A stretch of DNA of 63,101 nt from CAYNTG01 sp964400105 (GTDB taxonomy: Bacteria > UBP14 > UBA6098): positions 1 through 63,101 of the forward strand of contig CAYNTG010000001.1 of assembly GCA_964400105.1 (NCBI GenBank), read 5' to 3'. Below are positions 1-9,601 of this stretch, in pieces (within the stretch, counting starts at the first letter, position 1; every line of letters starts with the position of its first letter). Made by a program: the position numbers and the translations under genes. The notes beneath the pieces are model-generated. The model was not told the DNA's origin, made no database searches, and was given only the letters and a program-made list of their open reading frames with translations.

Positions 1-48
1 TTAACACAATATCTGGGAAAATTTAGCTTATAGGTAACGATAAATACG

Positions 49-1398
49 CTAACGTAGCGAGAGGCGCACTATCGTCTCGATATGGTGGGTTTGCGGAAAC
101 ATATCGACGATGGCTATGCGGTCGATGGAGTATAGCGCATCGAGCATATTCAAATCGCGCGCAAGTGTAGATGGGTTGCACGATGCATAGACGATTCGTT
201 TCGGACCTGTTGCGATTATCGCTTCGAGCGATCTTTTTGGAACGCCGTTCCGGGGCGGGTCGAATACTACGACATCGGGAGATGCCGATGAAAGCGCTTC
301 CGAAAGTTCATTCTCGACCTTTCCGTGGATGAACTCCGTGTTGGATATTCCGTTGCGCTCGGCGCTGATCCGTGCGTCCTTGACTGCCCTCTCGACGCTT
401 TCGATAGCGACGATATTTGTAAAATTCGGCGACAGAATCTGCGAGATCGTGCCGGTTCCGGAGAAGAGATCGAATGCGAGCGCGCCATCGCCCGCGAAAT
501 CGGCGATTTTCGAATAAAAAAGGCGCGCCATGCGCGTATTGGTCTGGAAAAAGCTCTCCAGCGAGATTCTAAAATGCAGGCCGAGCATCTCCTCACCGAT
601 AAAATCGCTGCCGAAGAGGTGCACCTTTTTGCCCTGTGCCGTATCGCCGGTAGTGCTGTTTATCACCATCGCAACGCCAGCCACCCGATCGCATCGTTCG
701 GCGACATATTGAAAAACATCGATCGCTATTGCCGGTTCGTCGAACCGCATTGTAAGGCCGAGAAGGCATTTCCCCTCGGTCTCGGAAAAACGCATCGAAA
801 GGTGCCGCAATAAGCCGTCGTCGCTGTATTGGTTATATATATCGAGTCCCATCGAATTCACGGCTTCCTCCACCACACTAACGATTTGAAGCGCGTAATC
901 TGGCATTATCAGGCAATCGCGAGCCGGAACGAGCCGGTCGAAACGGCCGCGCACATGAAGACCGAGAAACATACCAGTCTCGCCCATTCCGAACGAAAGC
1001 TCCATCTTGTTTCGATAGCGGAATTCGCGGTCGGCGGGGATAAGCTCGAAATCCGGAAGATCGTGCAGCTTGCCGATATATTCGAGGCAGTCCTTGACGA
1101 TATCGATCTTTATTTTGAACTGCTCTTCGTATTCGATGTCCTGCATTGCACAGCCGCCGCATTTCCCGAATGCCGGGCATGGGGGCTTGCGCCGCGCTGG
1201 AGAGGCCTCCAGAACGGCCACCTGCTCTGCGAATATCGTCGTGCGTTTGCGTTTCGTGATTCTCGCAATAACGCGCTCCCCCGGATAGGCATAACGCACG
1301 AACACGACGATCCCCTCGTGCCGTGCGATACCGTAACCGCCGAAAGCTGGTGAATCTATTTGAAGCTCTATTTCCTCGCCGATCTTTGGTTTAGCCAT
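49..1398 (-). CDS. rlmD: 23S rRNA (uracil-5-)-methyltransferase, RumA/RlmD type
   Basis: This is a TrmA/RumA-family enzyme that transfers a methyl group from S-adenosylmethionine to C5 of a uridine in rRNA (or tRNA). A TRAM domain fills about residues 1-65. Cys74, Cys80, Cys83 and Cys162 form the expected C-x5-C-x2-C...C iron-sulfur set (PCPAFGKCGGC). FQTNTRMA and DLFSGTGT form the SAM pocket, DPPRNGV follows, the catalytic Cys407 lies in YASCNPSTL, and a general-base Glu441 lies in HHIET. The length of 449 is normal for the family. It is the last gene of a minus-strand run and its start overlaps the end of the NHL gene by 8 bp, so it is probably translationally coupled. Which uridine it targets cannot be read from sequence; RlmD or RlmCD is the closest analogy. 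Confidence 0.93.
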   Translation of the reverse strand: MAKPKIGEEIELQIDSPAFGGYGIARHEGIVVFVRYAYPGERVIARITKRKRTTIFAEQVAVLEASPARRKPPCPAFGKCGGCAMQDIEYEEQFKIKIDIVKDCLEYIGKLHDLPDFELIPADREFRYRNKMELSFGMGETGMFLGLHVRGRFDRLVPARDCLIMPDYALQIVSVVEEAVNSMGLDIYNQYSDDGLLRHLSMRFSETEGKCLLGLTMRFDEPAIAIDVFQYVAERCDRVAGVAMVINSTTGDTAQGKKVHLFGSDFIGEEMLGLHFRISLESFFQTNTRMARLFYSKIADFAGDGALAFDLFSGTGTISQILSPNFTNIVAIESVERAVKDARISAERNGISNTEFIHGKVENELSEALSSASPDVVVFDPPRNGVPKRSLEAIIATGPKRIVYASCNPSTLARDLNMLDALYSIDRIAIVDMFPQTHHIETIVRLSLR

Positions 1399-2731
1399 CT
1401 ATCATCGCCTTTTTCTCGATTGTTTTGTCGAAATATCCATAGCTGGAATAGGTCGGTTCGAGAAGTAGCTCGAACCTGTATTCGCCCGCCGGGACGCGAG
1501 CGCCGGAGTCGTCCTTCAAATCCCATTTCACCGTGCGAATTCCCTGATTGAATCTCTTGTGTTCGAGGAATTTCCTGACGGGTTGGCCGTCCTTCTCGAT
1601 AGCGATGGTTACGTATCCGCGATCCGTCAGCGTAACATCGACTATCGCGGCGTCGTTGCCATTGCGGTCTTCGCCCATAGCGATCTCGAAACCGGCGATA
1701 TCGCATCCAACCCAGAAATACTGCGCCGAATGGCTTTCCGCAACGACGACCTGCCCGAACCGTCGCCATATCGCAATCCCGGTCGGATTCTCGAATTGAT
1801 AGTCGCCGTCGCCGCATTCACCGATGCCGATAATATATTTCAGGTCTTTGTCGAATTTGTAAATACGGCAAGCGGCGGAGTCGCTAATCCATGCGTTATC
1901 GTAAAAATCGAGCGCGACAAACTTAAACGATCCCGTATTGCCGGGGATATCACTCGCTCTCGCAGTCGCGAGGACGCGCCCCTCGTAATTCATCTTGCGG
2001 ATTTGTGATCCGTCGCCGTCGATAACATATATCGCTCTGTCGCCGTATCGAGTCTTCGTGATCGATGGGTTATCCACGGCGATTCCACGCGGATTGACCA
2101 ATCCCTCGAGCGTCCCGACATGTTCGCCATTATCGGTGAAAATATCGATCGTGCCGCGCTCTCTATCGGTAACAAACAGGGTTCCCGATTCGGTGCTCGC
2201 GATATCGAGCGGTTCCAATAAAATATCCTCGCCGAACGAACCGACCCATTTCAAACCCTTTTTTTCGTGCACAAGGTGAACGATTCGGCGATTCCCCGTA
2301 TCGCAGACGAAGACATCGCCTGATGGATCGGCGACAATACCCGTCGGGCCGTCGAAACAATCCACGCCGCTTCCGTGCGATCCGTAGATCGCAAGATTAT
2401 ACATACTTACGTTATAGATTATCTGATCGCGGCCTGCGTTGACGCCGTAAGCGGAAAGCTCGTCGTCGTCGCGGTCGTCCTTTGGATTGTCGGTCGCGGT
2501 GCGTCGCGTAACGGCGATTCCCTGTGTATTGTCAAAATCTGTGGCATTGCCCAAAAGCATGTCGAGCTTGGCTTCGGTGCCCTTATTAACGCCCCATGTG
2601 TGCTTGAAAGGCGGATATACAAGCGTCCTCAGCCCGCCCTTGCCGCCGGCGAATATTACCGTTGTTACGACAAAGGTAAAGATTAATAACAAAGCCCTCG
2701 TCGCGGTCGAATTTCGACTATAAGCTGCCAT
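1391..2731 (-). CDS. secreted NHL-type beta-propeller protein with FlgD-like C-terminus
   Basis: An N-terminal hydrophobic segment (ALLLIFTFVVTTVIFAGG) suggests export or a membrane anchor. The body is made of repeats in the style GPTGIVADPSGDVFVCDTGN, LVNPRGIAVDN and FENPTGIAIWRR, which are typical NHL or SMP-30-like propeller blades. The C-terminal 90 residues (DDSGARVPAGEYRFELLLEP) resemble the FlgD Ig-like fold that often ends secreted proteins of FCB-type bacteria. An upstream ATG at 2752 is possible, but the chosen ATG (MAAYSRNS) has an AAGGA site 8 nt before it. Both ends overlap neighbouring genes (transglycosylase upstream, methyltransferase downstream). The fold call is fairly firm. 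The ligand and role are unknown; a periplasmic binding scaffold is plausible. Confidence 0.75.
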   Translation of the reverse strand: MAAYSRNSTATRALLLIFTFVVTTVIFAGGKGGLRTLVYPPFKHTWGVNKGTEAKLDMLLGNATDFDNTQGIAVTRRTATDNPKDDRDDDELSAYGVNAGRDQIIYNVSMYNLAIYGSHGSGVDCFDGPTGIVADPSGDVFVCDTGNRRIVHLVHEKKGLKWVGSFGEDILLEPLDIASTESGTLFVTDRERGTIDIFTDNGEHVGTLEGLVNPRGIAVDNPSITKTRYGDRAIYVIDGDGSQIRKMNYEGRVLATARASDIPGNTGSFKFVALDFYDNAWISDSAACRIYKFDKDLKYIIGIGECGDGDYQFENPTGIAIWRRFGQVVVAESHSAQYFWVGCDIAGFEIAMGEDRNGNDAAIVDVTLTDRGYVTIAIEKDGQPVRKFLEHKRFNQGIRTVKWDLKDDSGARVPAGEYRFELLLEPTYSSYGYFDKTIEKKAMIDG

Positions 2732-4949
2732 CCCACATTTCCTTATATGCATAATAATCTCCGAGAACGTTCTTGACGTAATGCCGGGTTTGGAGATAAT
2801 CGATCCCCTCGACGAATGTCTCGCGACGATTATCGCGAAGATTTTTCTTCCACCTTTTCACAGGCTTTGGTCCGGCGTTGTATTCCGCGATTGCGTATTC
2901 CGCCAGTTCGTGTTCACGCAAAAGGTCTGCCAGATATCTCGCGCCGTAATCGATGGATGTTTGCCAATCGTAAAGGTGGATTTTGTGGAAATCTTCCTCC
3001 GGGTCGAATTGTTGTGCGATACTCTTGCCGGTTTGCGGCATAATCTGAAACAGGCCAATCGCGCCGGCATAGCTCACGATATGCGGATCGAACGTGCTCT
3101 CGCGCCGAACGATTGCGAAAAGCAGCGCCGCATCGATCGATTCGCGCTCCGCCGCGTTAAAAATCTCCTCCGCGTAAAACATCGGATACGCCAGTCTGAT
3201 AACGGCGATCGGAGCCGAAGCATACCCGCCCATGTCGCGGACGAGGGCAAGCGCGATGTCATATGCGATGCCGAAAAGCCGCCATTCCGTGGCGATAGAA
3301 AGAAGCGCGATCCTCGTTGGCGGATCGATCGTCAGCGTCTCCATCCAGCGGCGAAATTCCCGTTCGGATGATGAGATCAAGCCCATATTTGCAAGCATCT
3401 CCGCGCGAACCGCGAATCTCGAATCGGTCGATAGAAGCACATGTCGATAGCCCGACTCGGAAAGCGCCTCGCTTGCCATTTCGATTGCATCCTCGAATGT
3501 CATCCATCCTTTAGAGCGGCTGGAAATCGGCTTTGGCAACGGCGTTCCGGTCAGCTCCTCGGTCGCGAGATAGCGATAGTAATTCCGCAAAGGCGAGGTC
3601 GAAACCTCGTCGAGGAGCGGAAGTCCGGCGTCGTCGCCTGCGGAAATTAACGATATTCCTTGCCAATATTTGCCAGTTTCGATGAACTTTCTGTCGTTGA
3701 ATTTTTCGGGTATAAAAGCGAACCGCCCCGCAGCCTCGCTATAATCCCGTTTATAAAACTTCGCCAAACCGGACCACATCGCGCCGTTGTCGCCTAAATC
3801 GTGACCCGGAAAACGTTTCGACAGTCGTAAAGCATAATCGGCTGCCATGTCGAAATCACCCATATCCTCGCCAAGCTCGACCCCCTCCCAAAGCGCTTCC
3901 GCTTCGGCGTTCGTGCCCTTGCCATCCGCTATCGCCCGATCGAGAAATCGCTTCGCATCATCGAATCGGCCGATCTTCCGATAACAATATGCGATGCCGA
4001 GATTCGCCCACGCCTCGTTATATGCCTTTTCGGATACGATTTTTTTATAAAACCCGATAGCCTCGGTATATCTTCCACGCCGCGAGACCGCCCTCGCGCG
4101 GAGATACTTCGCCTCGCCGATATTCGCCTTTCCGCCGGATTCAATATAGCTCTTCAGCCATTTTTCGCCGCTTTGGTAGTTTTTTGATTTTACGGCGGCT
4201 CGACCGGCGAGAAAAAGGTCCCGACCTTTCAACCGTTTAAGTTTTTCGAGACCGGATGCGGCTCGATATCCGTAACTATTCGAGCCTTTTGCGAGGACGG
4301 ATTTATAGAATTCGACGCCCCTCTCGGTATCGCCTAATTCCACATTAAGCCGACCGCGCGACATGGATAAACTGCTTTTCCCGAAGTGATCTGGATAATG
4401 CGAAATAAGCGTGTCGAGCGCTTCGAGGGCCTCGCGAGGATTTTCGGAATCGCGATAGATAGCGAATCGATGCGCCATCGCTTCCTCCTCGAACGGCTCC
4501 TCGCGAATTCCTTTTAGGACAGTCGCCGCTCGACCGATGGAGTCGATATTTGCGAGTGCTTCGGAATATGCCAGTTTTGCATAATCCTGAAGCGGAAACG
4601 AGTTGTCGAAAGCTATCTGTGCAGCGATTTTCGCCGCGCCAGTATAGTTTTTTGTCTCTAATCGAGCCGTAGCGAGAAGCAGCGCCTCCCCGCGCGAAAT
4701 TTTTTCCCGCGAACCAAGAATCGAATCGACCTCGTTCCATCGAAATCGGCTCGCACGGTTGGCGGCGACGCTATCTACGAGGCTTTTCATATTGTAGGCG
4801 GCATCTTCAGCACCGGTCTCGCTCGAACGCTCCGACCTTTGCAAAAGATCGTCAGAAAGCGCCCCTTCATCGAGGTTGCCGCTCCCGGCACAGGAGAGAA
4901 AAATCATCGTCGAGATCGCCGAAAGCGCCGTTATTATGCGCTTATCCAT
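2718..4949 (-). CDS. lipoprotein soluble lytic murein transglycosylase with TPR-like repeats
   Basis: This protein is predicted to cleave the MurNAc-GlcNAc bond of peptidoglycan, giving 1,6-anhydro products. It has a lipoprotein signal with a lipobox-like FLSCAG at residues 18-23. A long helical TPR-like region (LGDTERGVEFYKSVL, YNEAWANLGIAYCYRKIG) runs to about residue 560, as in Slt70 superhelices. The SLT catalytic domain near residues 590-730 carries the catalytic Glu in RRESTFDP, then GAIGLFQIMPQTG and AEYNAGP. At 743 residues it is somewhat longer than E. coli Slt. Start context is GGAAAGAG-AATGT-ATG. It overlaps dnaE upstream and the NHL gene downstream. It probably acts at the inner face of the outer membrane. 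Confidence 0.9.
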   Translation of the reverse strand: MDKRIITALSAISTMIFLSCAGSGNLDEGALSDDLLQRSERSSETGAEDAAYNMKSLVDSVAANRASRFRWNEVDSILGSREKISRGEALLLATARLETKNYTGAAKIAAQIAFDNSFPLQDYAKLAYSEALANIDSIGRAATVLKGIREEPFEEEAMAHRFAIYRDSENPREALEALDTLISHYPDHFGKSSLSMSRGRLNVELGDTERGVEFYKSVLAKGSNSYGYRAASGLEKLKRLKGRDLFLAGRAAVKSKNYQSGEKWLKSYIESGGKANIGEAKYLRARAVSRRGRYTEAIGFYKKIVSEKAYNEAWANLGIAYCYRKIGRFDDAKRFLDRAIADGKGTNAEAEALWEGVELGEDMGDFDMAADYALRLSKRFPGHDLGDNGAMWSGLAKFYKRDYSEAAGRFAFIPEKFNDRKFIETGKYWQGISLISAGDDAGLPLLDEVSTSPLRNYYRYLATEELTGTPLPKPISSRSKGWMTFEDAIEMASEALSESGYRHVLLSTDSRFAVRAEMLANMGLISSSEREFRRWMETLTIDPPTRIALLSIATEWRLFGIAYDIALALVRDMGGYASAPIAVIRLAYPMFYAEEIFNAAERESIDAALLFAIVRRESTFDPHIVSYAGAIGLFQIMPQTGKSIAQQFDPEEDFHKIHLYDWQTSIDYGARYLADLLREHELAEYAIAEYNAGPKPVKRWKKNLRDNRRETFVEGIDYLQTRHYVKNVLGDYYAYKEMWDGSL

Positions 4950-7900
4950 ACATTCTCTTTCCCAAAAATTTCACGCAATTCCGAAACCAATGCGCTGCTG
5001 CCGTCGTTGTCGTTTTCCGCGCTTATCGCACGCCATGTCCGCTCTTCGCCGACGATATGTAGCTGCAATCTGATCTTGCCGGTGTGTTCGGCAAACAGCT
5101 TGATGGATTCCGCGATCTCCTCCGAAGCGATTCCGACGTCCATGCGAATATGGACATTCCGCATTAAGCTATCACGCGCATTATCCAAAGGTATAATCTC
5201 ATCCGCGACGATCTTTCCGCCACGGTTATCGACCTGATATTTCCCTCGAAATAGAAAAAGCCCGTCTTTTTGGAGAAGCGATCCGTAATTCTTAAATGTC
5301 TCAGGAAAAAAGACTATCGAAGCCGAACCGGTGATATCCTCGATCGTTCCGAATGCCATCGGATCGTTTTTCTTGGTCATGGTTTTGTCAAATGAAACTA
5401 TCATTCCAACCGCCTCGACAGAAGCATCCTTCGTCAACGATTCGATTTTATCGAGTTTTATATTTGTGAACGCCTCGATCTCGTCCTTAAAACGATCTAG
5501 AGGATGTCCGCTTAGATAAAAACCAAGCGCATCCTTTTCCTTCTGCAAAAGATTCAGCTTACTCCATGGTTCGGAATGAATCGGTTCCGGATATTTTTTA
5601 AGTGATTCGTCCCCGGCAAAAAGGTCCCCGGCAGATGAAGCGATGTCGCTGTTTTTGGACTTTGCAGCCCACGCGAGAGCCTCAGGAATCGAGGCCATCA
5701 GCTCGGCGCGATTCTCGTTGATCGAATCGAAAGCCCCCGCGCAAACCAGCGATTCCAGCGCGCGCCGATTAACGAGTCGCAGATCGATCCTTTCGCAAAA
5801 ATCGAATAGGTTTTCAAACTCGCCGCCTTCGTCCCGAGCCTCGACGATAGCCTCTGCTGCGCTCGAACCGACGTTCTTTACCGCTGCGAGGGCATAGACG
5901 ATCCGGTTTTCTCGAACAGCGAAAACCGGAAAGCTTTGTCCGACATCGACCGGAACGACCTCGATATTGTGGCGGCGTGCGTCTTCGATGAAAACCGAGA
6001 GCTTATCGTGATTATCCATCTCGTTTGTCATATTGGCGGCGGTGAATTCGATGCGGTAATGCGTTTTGAGGAACGCCGTCTGGTATGCGACGACCGCATA
6101 CGCTGCGGAATGCGATTTGTTAAAACCATATCGCGCGAAATCCGACATCATGTCGAATACATCTATCGCCGTTTTCTTTTCGATCTTATTATCCAATGCC
6201 CCTTGGATAAAATCCTCGCGCATCGCCATCATAACATCGTGTTTTTTCTTGCCCATCGCCCTGCGAAGGATATCCGCCTGCCCAAAACTGAATCCCGAAA
6301 GCGCCCGCGCGATCTGCATCACCTGTTCTTGATACACAATAATCCCGAAGGTCTCTTCGAGGATCGGTTTCAGCATAGGATGTGGGTATTTAACCTTCTT
6401 GTTGTTATGTTTTCGCTCGATATATTTATCTATGAACTGCATCGGGCCGGGGCGGTAGAGCGCGTTCATCGCTATCATATCCTCGATCCGGTCGGGGTGC
6501 AGCTTGCGAAGGTTTCTGGTCATCCCATCCGATTCGAACTGAAATACACCCAATGTGTCGCCGTGAGAGAGCATCTCGAAAATCTTAGGATCGTCGAGAT
6601 CAAATTCATCGGCATTGATTTTCTCACCACGGTTCTCCTCGACCATCCGTTCCGTCTCGGAGATTATCGTGAGCGTTTTCAGACCGAGGAAATCCATCTT
6701 CACAAGACCGATTTCCTCCACCGATTTCCAGTCGTATTGCGTCGTTATCTCTTCCTTATTTGTCCGGAAAAGCGGCACGAAATCGGTCAGGATACCGGGG
6801 GTAATAACGACTCCGGCTGCATGTTTGCCGGCATGTCGCGGAAGACCTTCGAGTTTTTTTGAGTAGTCGATAAGCTTTTTGACCGATTCGTCTTTTTCGT
6901 ATCGGTTTTTAAGATCGTGCGACTGTTCGAGAGCCTCGCTTATAGAAAGACCGAACGGCACCATTTTTGATACAATATCTACCTGATCGTAAGGCATATT
7001 AAGAACGCGCCCGACGTCCTTTATCGCTCCGCGTGCCTTCATGAAATTGAAAGTGATTATCTGGCAGACCGATTCCTCGCCGTATTTCTCGCGGACATAA
7101 TCGATCACCTTTTCCCGATGCACATCCTCGAAATCTATATCGAAATCCGGCAACGAAACGCGCTCCGGATTCAGAAAACGCTCGAAAAGCAATTTATATC
7201 GAAGCGGATCGATGTTCGTGATACCCAGCGCATATGCCACAATACTGCTCGCGCCGCTTCCACGACCGGGACCGACCCGGATTCCGCGCGCACGAGAGGC
7301 ATCGGTGAAATCCGCGACGATTGCAAAATAACCGAGATATCCCATCTTGCGAATGACATCGAGCTCATAATCGGCACGCTCGCGAATCGTGTCGTTGATC
7401 TCGCCATAGCGCCGCATAAGCCCATCTTCGGTGCGTTTTTTTAGGTAATCCCAAACGTCGCCATAGCCTTTGGGCAGCGGGAATTTCGGCAGATATGCCT
7501 TATAGGGCGGAAACTCGAATGTGCATCTTGAGGCGATTTCACGCGTGTTTTCGAGGGACTCGGGATAGTCGGCAAAAAGCCTTTCCATCTCCTTCGGAGA
7601 ACGGAAATACACCTCGTTGCTCGAAAACCTCAATCGATTTTCGTCGGTTACGGTTTTTCCGGTCTGAATACACAGAAGAAGATCGTGGAATTCATAATCC
7701 TCGGGATGAAGATAGTGGGCATCCGTCGTTGCTACGAGAGGAATCCCGGACTCCTTAGAAAGCCCGACTATCAGCGGAAGAACGGTTTTTTCCTCAGGGA
7801 TACCGTGATCCATGATCTCCAGATAGACGTTTTCCTTGCCGAATATATCGCAAAGTTCTCCGAGCGCCTTTCTTGCACCGTCGTGATCGCCCCGGAGTAA

Positions 7901-8347
7901 CCGATAGGGCACCTCGCCCTTTAGACACGCCGTCGATGCAATTATTCCATCGGAATGCGCCGCGAGAAATTCCTTATCCACACGTGGTTTGTAGTAAAAG
8001 CCTTCGACAAAACCGGCGCTCGATATCTTCATCAGATTCTTATATCCAACCTCGTTTTTGGCAAGAAGCAGAAGGTGATACCCGGCGCTCGGACCATCCG
8101 ACGACGGTTTCCTTTCGCGCATATCCCCCGGTGCGACATATGCCTCCTGGCCGATAATCGGCTTGATTCCCGCTTTTATAGCCGCATTGTAGAACGGAAC
8201 GGTGCCGAACATCGCTCCGTGGTCGGTGATAGCCAGCGCGTTCATCTCGTATTTTGCGGCGAGTTCTACCAACTCGGAGATTCTACATGCACCGTCGAGA
8301 AGTGAATATTCCGTGTGATTGTGAAGCGATATATAAGGTTTTTCCAT
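4934..8347 (-). CDS. dnaE: DNA polymerase III alpha subunit (DnaE1 type)
   Basis: This is the replicative polymerase catalytic subunit. It begins with a PHP domain (SLHNHTEYSLLDG, LAITDHGAMFG). The polymerase active site is the aspartate motif PDFDIDFEDV, with GPGRGSGASS and RRAMGKKKHD nearby. The C-terminal OB fold (SVEAVGMIVSFDKTMTKKND) and tail complete a length of about 1137, close to the 1160 of E. coli. Three in-frame starts lie within 13 bp: TTG 8359, ATG 8353 and ATG 8347. I prefer the last because a GGGG stretch sits 6 nt upstream and the protein then begins MEKPYISLHNH, as family members do. It overlaps the transglycosylase start by 16 bp and follows uppP closely. PHP metal-ligand residues appear intact at the N-terminus, so proofreading by PHP is possible but not shown. 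Confidence 0.97.
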   Translation of the reverse strand: MEKPYISLHNHTEYSLLDGACRISELVELAAKYEMNALAITDHGAMFGTVPFYNAAIKAGIKPIIGQEAYVAPGDMRERKPSSDGPSAGYHLLLLAKNEVGYKNLMKISSAGFVEGFYYKPRVDKEFLAAHSDGIIASTACLKGEVPYRLLRGDHDGARKALGELCDIFGKENVYLEIMDHGIPEEKTVLPLIVGLSKESGIPLVATTDAHYLHPEDYEFHDLLLCIQTGKTVTDENRLRFSSNEVYFRSPKEMERLFADYPESLENTREIASRCTFEFPPYKAYLPKFPLPKGYGDVWDYLKKRTEDGLMRRYGEINDTIRERADYELDVIRKMGYLGYFAIVADFTDASRARGIRVGPGRGSGASSIVAYALGITNIDPLRYKLLFERFLNPERVSLPDFDIDFEDVHREKVIDYVREKYGEESVCQIITFNFMKARGAIKDVGRVLNMPYDQVDIVSKMVPFGLSISEALEQSHDLKNRYEKDESVKKLIDYSKKLEGLPRHAGKHAAGVVITPGILTDFVPLFRTNKEEITTQYDWKSVEEIGLVKMDFLGLKTLTIISETERMVEENRGEKINADEFDLDDPKIFEMLSHGDTLGVFQFESDGMTRNLRKLHPDRIEDMIAMNALYRPGPMQFIDKYIERKHNNKKVKYPHPMLKPILEETFGIIVYQEQVMQIARALSGFSFGQADILRRAMGKKKHDVMMAMREDFIQGALDNKIEKKTAIDVFDMMSDFARYGFNKSHSAAYAVVAYQTAFLKTHYRIEFTAANMTNEMDNHDKLSVFIEDARRHNIEVVPVDVGQSFPVFAVRENRIVYALAAVKNVGSSAAEAIVEARDEGGEFENLFDFCERIDLRLVNRRALESLVCAGAFDSINENRAELMASIPEALAWAAKSKNSDIASSAGDLFAGDESLKKYPEPIHSEPWSKLNLLQKEKDALGFYLSGHPLDRFKDEIEAFTNIKLDKIESLTKDASVEAVGMIVSFDKTMTKKNDPMAFGTIEDITGSASIVFFPETFKNYGSLLQKDGLFLFRGKYQVDNRGGKIVADEIIPLDNARDSLMRNVHIRMDVGIASEEIAESIKLFAEHTGKIRLQLHIVGEERTWRAISAENDNDGSSALVSELREIFGKENVWISA

Positions 8348-8363
8348 TTCCATCCCCAAAGAA

Positions 8364-9137
8364 TCAAATAAAAATCAGCGTGGCGATTCCAACTATAAGG
8401 CAATAGGGCGCAAATATCCACAGCTTGTTTGCCTCGACCACTTTGATTAGTAATTTAAGCGCGACATAACCGACGATAGCGGATACCGCAATACCTATCG
8501 AATATTCCCAGCGAAAGAGGTTCCTGTTTTTGAAAAGCTCTAATACTACCGCGCCCAGGATTGCGATTATCGCCAGAAAAAAACTGAACCTCGCCGCTTC
8601 CGAGCGTTCGATACCGACCGTCTCGCCCATGGCTATCGTGCAGCCGCTTCGTGAGATGCCGGGCAGGATCGCAATTGCCTGAGATATCCCGACAGCCAAT
8701 GCGCGGGGCATATTTATCGGCTTTTTCATCCCTTTGATGAATAGCGTCGTCGCGAGAATAGCGGAGGTGACGATCAGCATTATACCCGCAAATCGCGGAT
8801 TCGAGAAGAGACTCTCGATTCGACAGTTGAACAAAATTCCGATAATACCGGCGGGCAAGGTTGCGAGAAAGAGAAACCCTATATTGCGAAGCGATTTATT
8901 TCGCGGTTCGACTCCGCCACTGAAAATCGGCGAGATTAGATCGCGCAAATCGGCACGATAGAACGCGATAATAGCGATAACCGTCCCAAGATGGAGCGCT
9001 ACTTCCATTCCAGCGCCGGGGCTTTCGAGACCGAAGATGGCCTTGCCGATCACCAGATGCCCGGAACTCGAAACCGGAAGAAATTCCGCAATCCCTTGAA
9101 TCACTGCGAGTAATATTATTTTGGCTATTTCATTCAT
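8364..9137 (-). CDS. uppP: undecaprenyl-diphosphatase (UppP/BacA)
   Basis: This integral membrane enzyme recycles undecaprenyl pyrophosphate to the monophosphate carrier needed for peptidoglycan and surface polysaccharide synthesis. The two family signatures are present: the Glu-rich EFLPVSSSGHL at residues 18-28 and LPGISRSGCTIAMGE near residue 158. About seven to eight hydrophobic segments span the 257 residues, the usual length. The ATG has GGAAAG five nt upstream. It is the first gene of a minus-strand run containing dnaE, a lytic transglycosylase, an NHL protein and rlmD, so two cell-wall functions share a transcript with replication and RNA modification genes. Confidence 0.96.
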   Translation of the reverse strand: MNEIAKIILLAVIQGIAEFLPVSSSGHLVIGKAIFGLESPGAGMEVALHLGTVIAIIAFYRADLRDLISPIFSGGVEPRNKSLRNIGFLFLATLPAGIIGILFNCRIESLFSNPRFAGIMLIVTSAILATTLFIKGMKKPINMPRALAVGISQAIAILPGISRSGCTIAMGETVGIERSEAARFSFFLAIIAILGAVVLELFKNRNLFRWEYSIGIAVSAIVGYVALKLLIKVVEANKLWIFAPYCLIVGIATLIFI

Positions 9138-9160
9138 TCGATCTTTCCAGAATATACCAA

Positions 9161-9187
9161 ATTATACGATTTTGTTTATATTCGCAA
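9161..9187 (-). promoter_or_regulatory. putative sigma70 promoter for the uppP-dnaE run
   Basis: On the minus strand a perfect -10 TATAAT sits about 25 bp before the uppP ATG. TTGCGA lies 15 bp further upstream. The spacer is shorter than ideal, so the -10 is the stronger part of the call. Confidence 0.45.
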
Positions 9188-9452
9188 GGCTTCTTTAAAA
9201 TTACATTGGGAGAATCCCATAAAATTGTATTTTCACGTAAAAATCCGCTGCGAAATAAACTGAAGGATTCCTCCCTTCGGTCGAAATGACAACATAACAA
9301 AAAGGGCGCTCGGCGAATCCCAAGACCTGCCCCAAGGTCTGTAGGATATGGCAGTGTGGCCGGATCGGAGTCGGGAATAACCAAATGCCATTGACTATTC
9401 ACCTATCATTATACTATATAACATTTTCGATTTAAAACTTTACATACAAGTT

Positions 9453-9478
9453 CAACAAGGGGTTGCAACCCCTTGTTG
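9453..9478. repeat. 26-bp perfect palindrome
   Basis: The two arms CAACAAGGGGTTG and CAACCCCTTGTTG are exact reverse complements with no loop. No T-run follows on either strand, so it is not a standard terminator. It could be a dimeric regulator site about 125 bp before the GH18 gene, or a dispersed repeat. Confidence 0.85.
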
Positions 9479-9567
9479 CATAGCGTATTACCGACGTGCA
9501 AGTAAAATATTTGTAAAAAATCAATGTGAATATGCCATCACCTATTACCTTAAACTTAATTATTTCT

Positions 9568-9595
9568 TTGCGTTTAATCGAGATAGATTTATATT
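9568..9595 (+). promoter_or_regulatory. putative promoter placing the GH18 start at the transcript 5' end
   Basis: TTGCGT and TATATT are separated by 16 bp. The normal distance from the -10 puts the first transcribed base at or next to the ATG. There is no Shine-Dalgarno before that ATG, so a leaderless mRNA is possible. Confidence 0.4.
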
Positions 9596-9601
9596 ATCGA
9601 C

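Larger units (their letters stand above)
9138..9601. other. divergent intergenic region, no gene supported
   Basis: This 464-bp spacer separates the divergent uppP and GH18 genes. It holds promoter-like sequences at both edges, a 26-bp perfect palindrome (listed separately), and near 9266-9292 a stretch reading CCCTTCGGTCGAAATGACAA. From memory, that stretch resembles CTTCGGTC...AATGACA-type dispersed repeats found between genes in many environmental genomes. A possible 90-codon reading frame here overlaps the uppP start, has no recognisable domain and is not supported. Confidence 0.5.

Noticed and set aside
5936..6862. A 308-codon plus-strand open frame
   Set aside because: It is antisense to the conserved polymerase core of dnaE, has no ribosome site or recognisable motif, and its length is explained by the codon bias of the real gene.
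9130..9402. A 90-codon minus-strand frame upstream of uppP
   Set aside because: It overlaps the uppP promoter and start, reads through a repeat-like sequence, and looks non-proteinaceous.
4934..9601. Replication origin near dnaE
   Set aside because: dnaE does not mark origins. No cluster of DnaA boxes was seen, and dnaA, dnaN and gyrB are absent.
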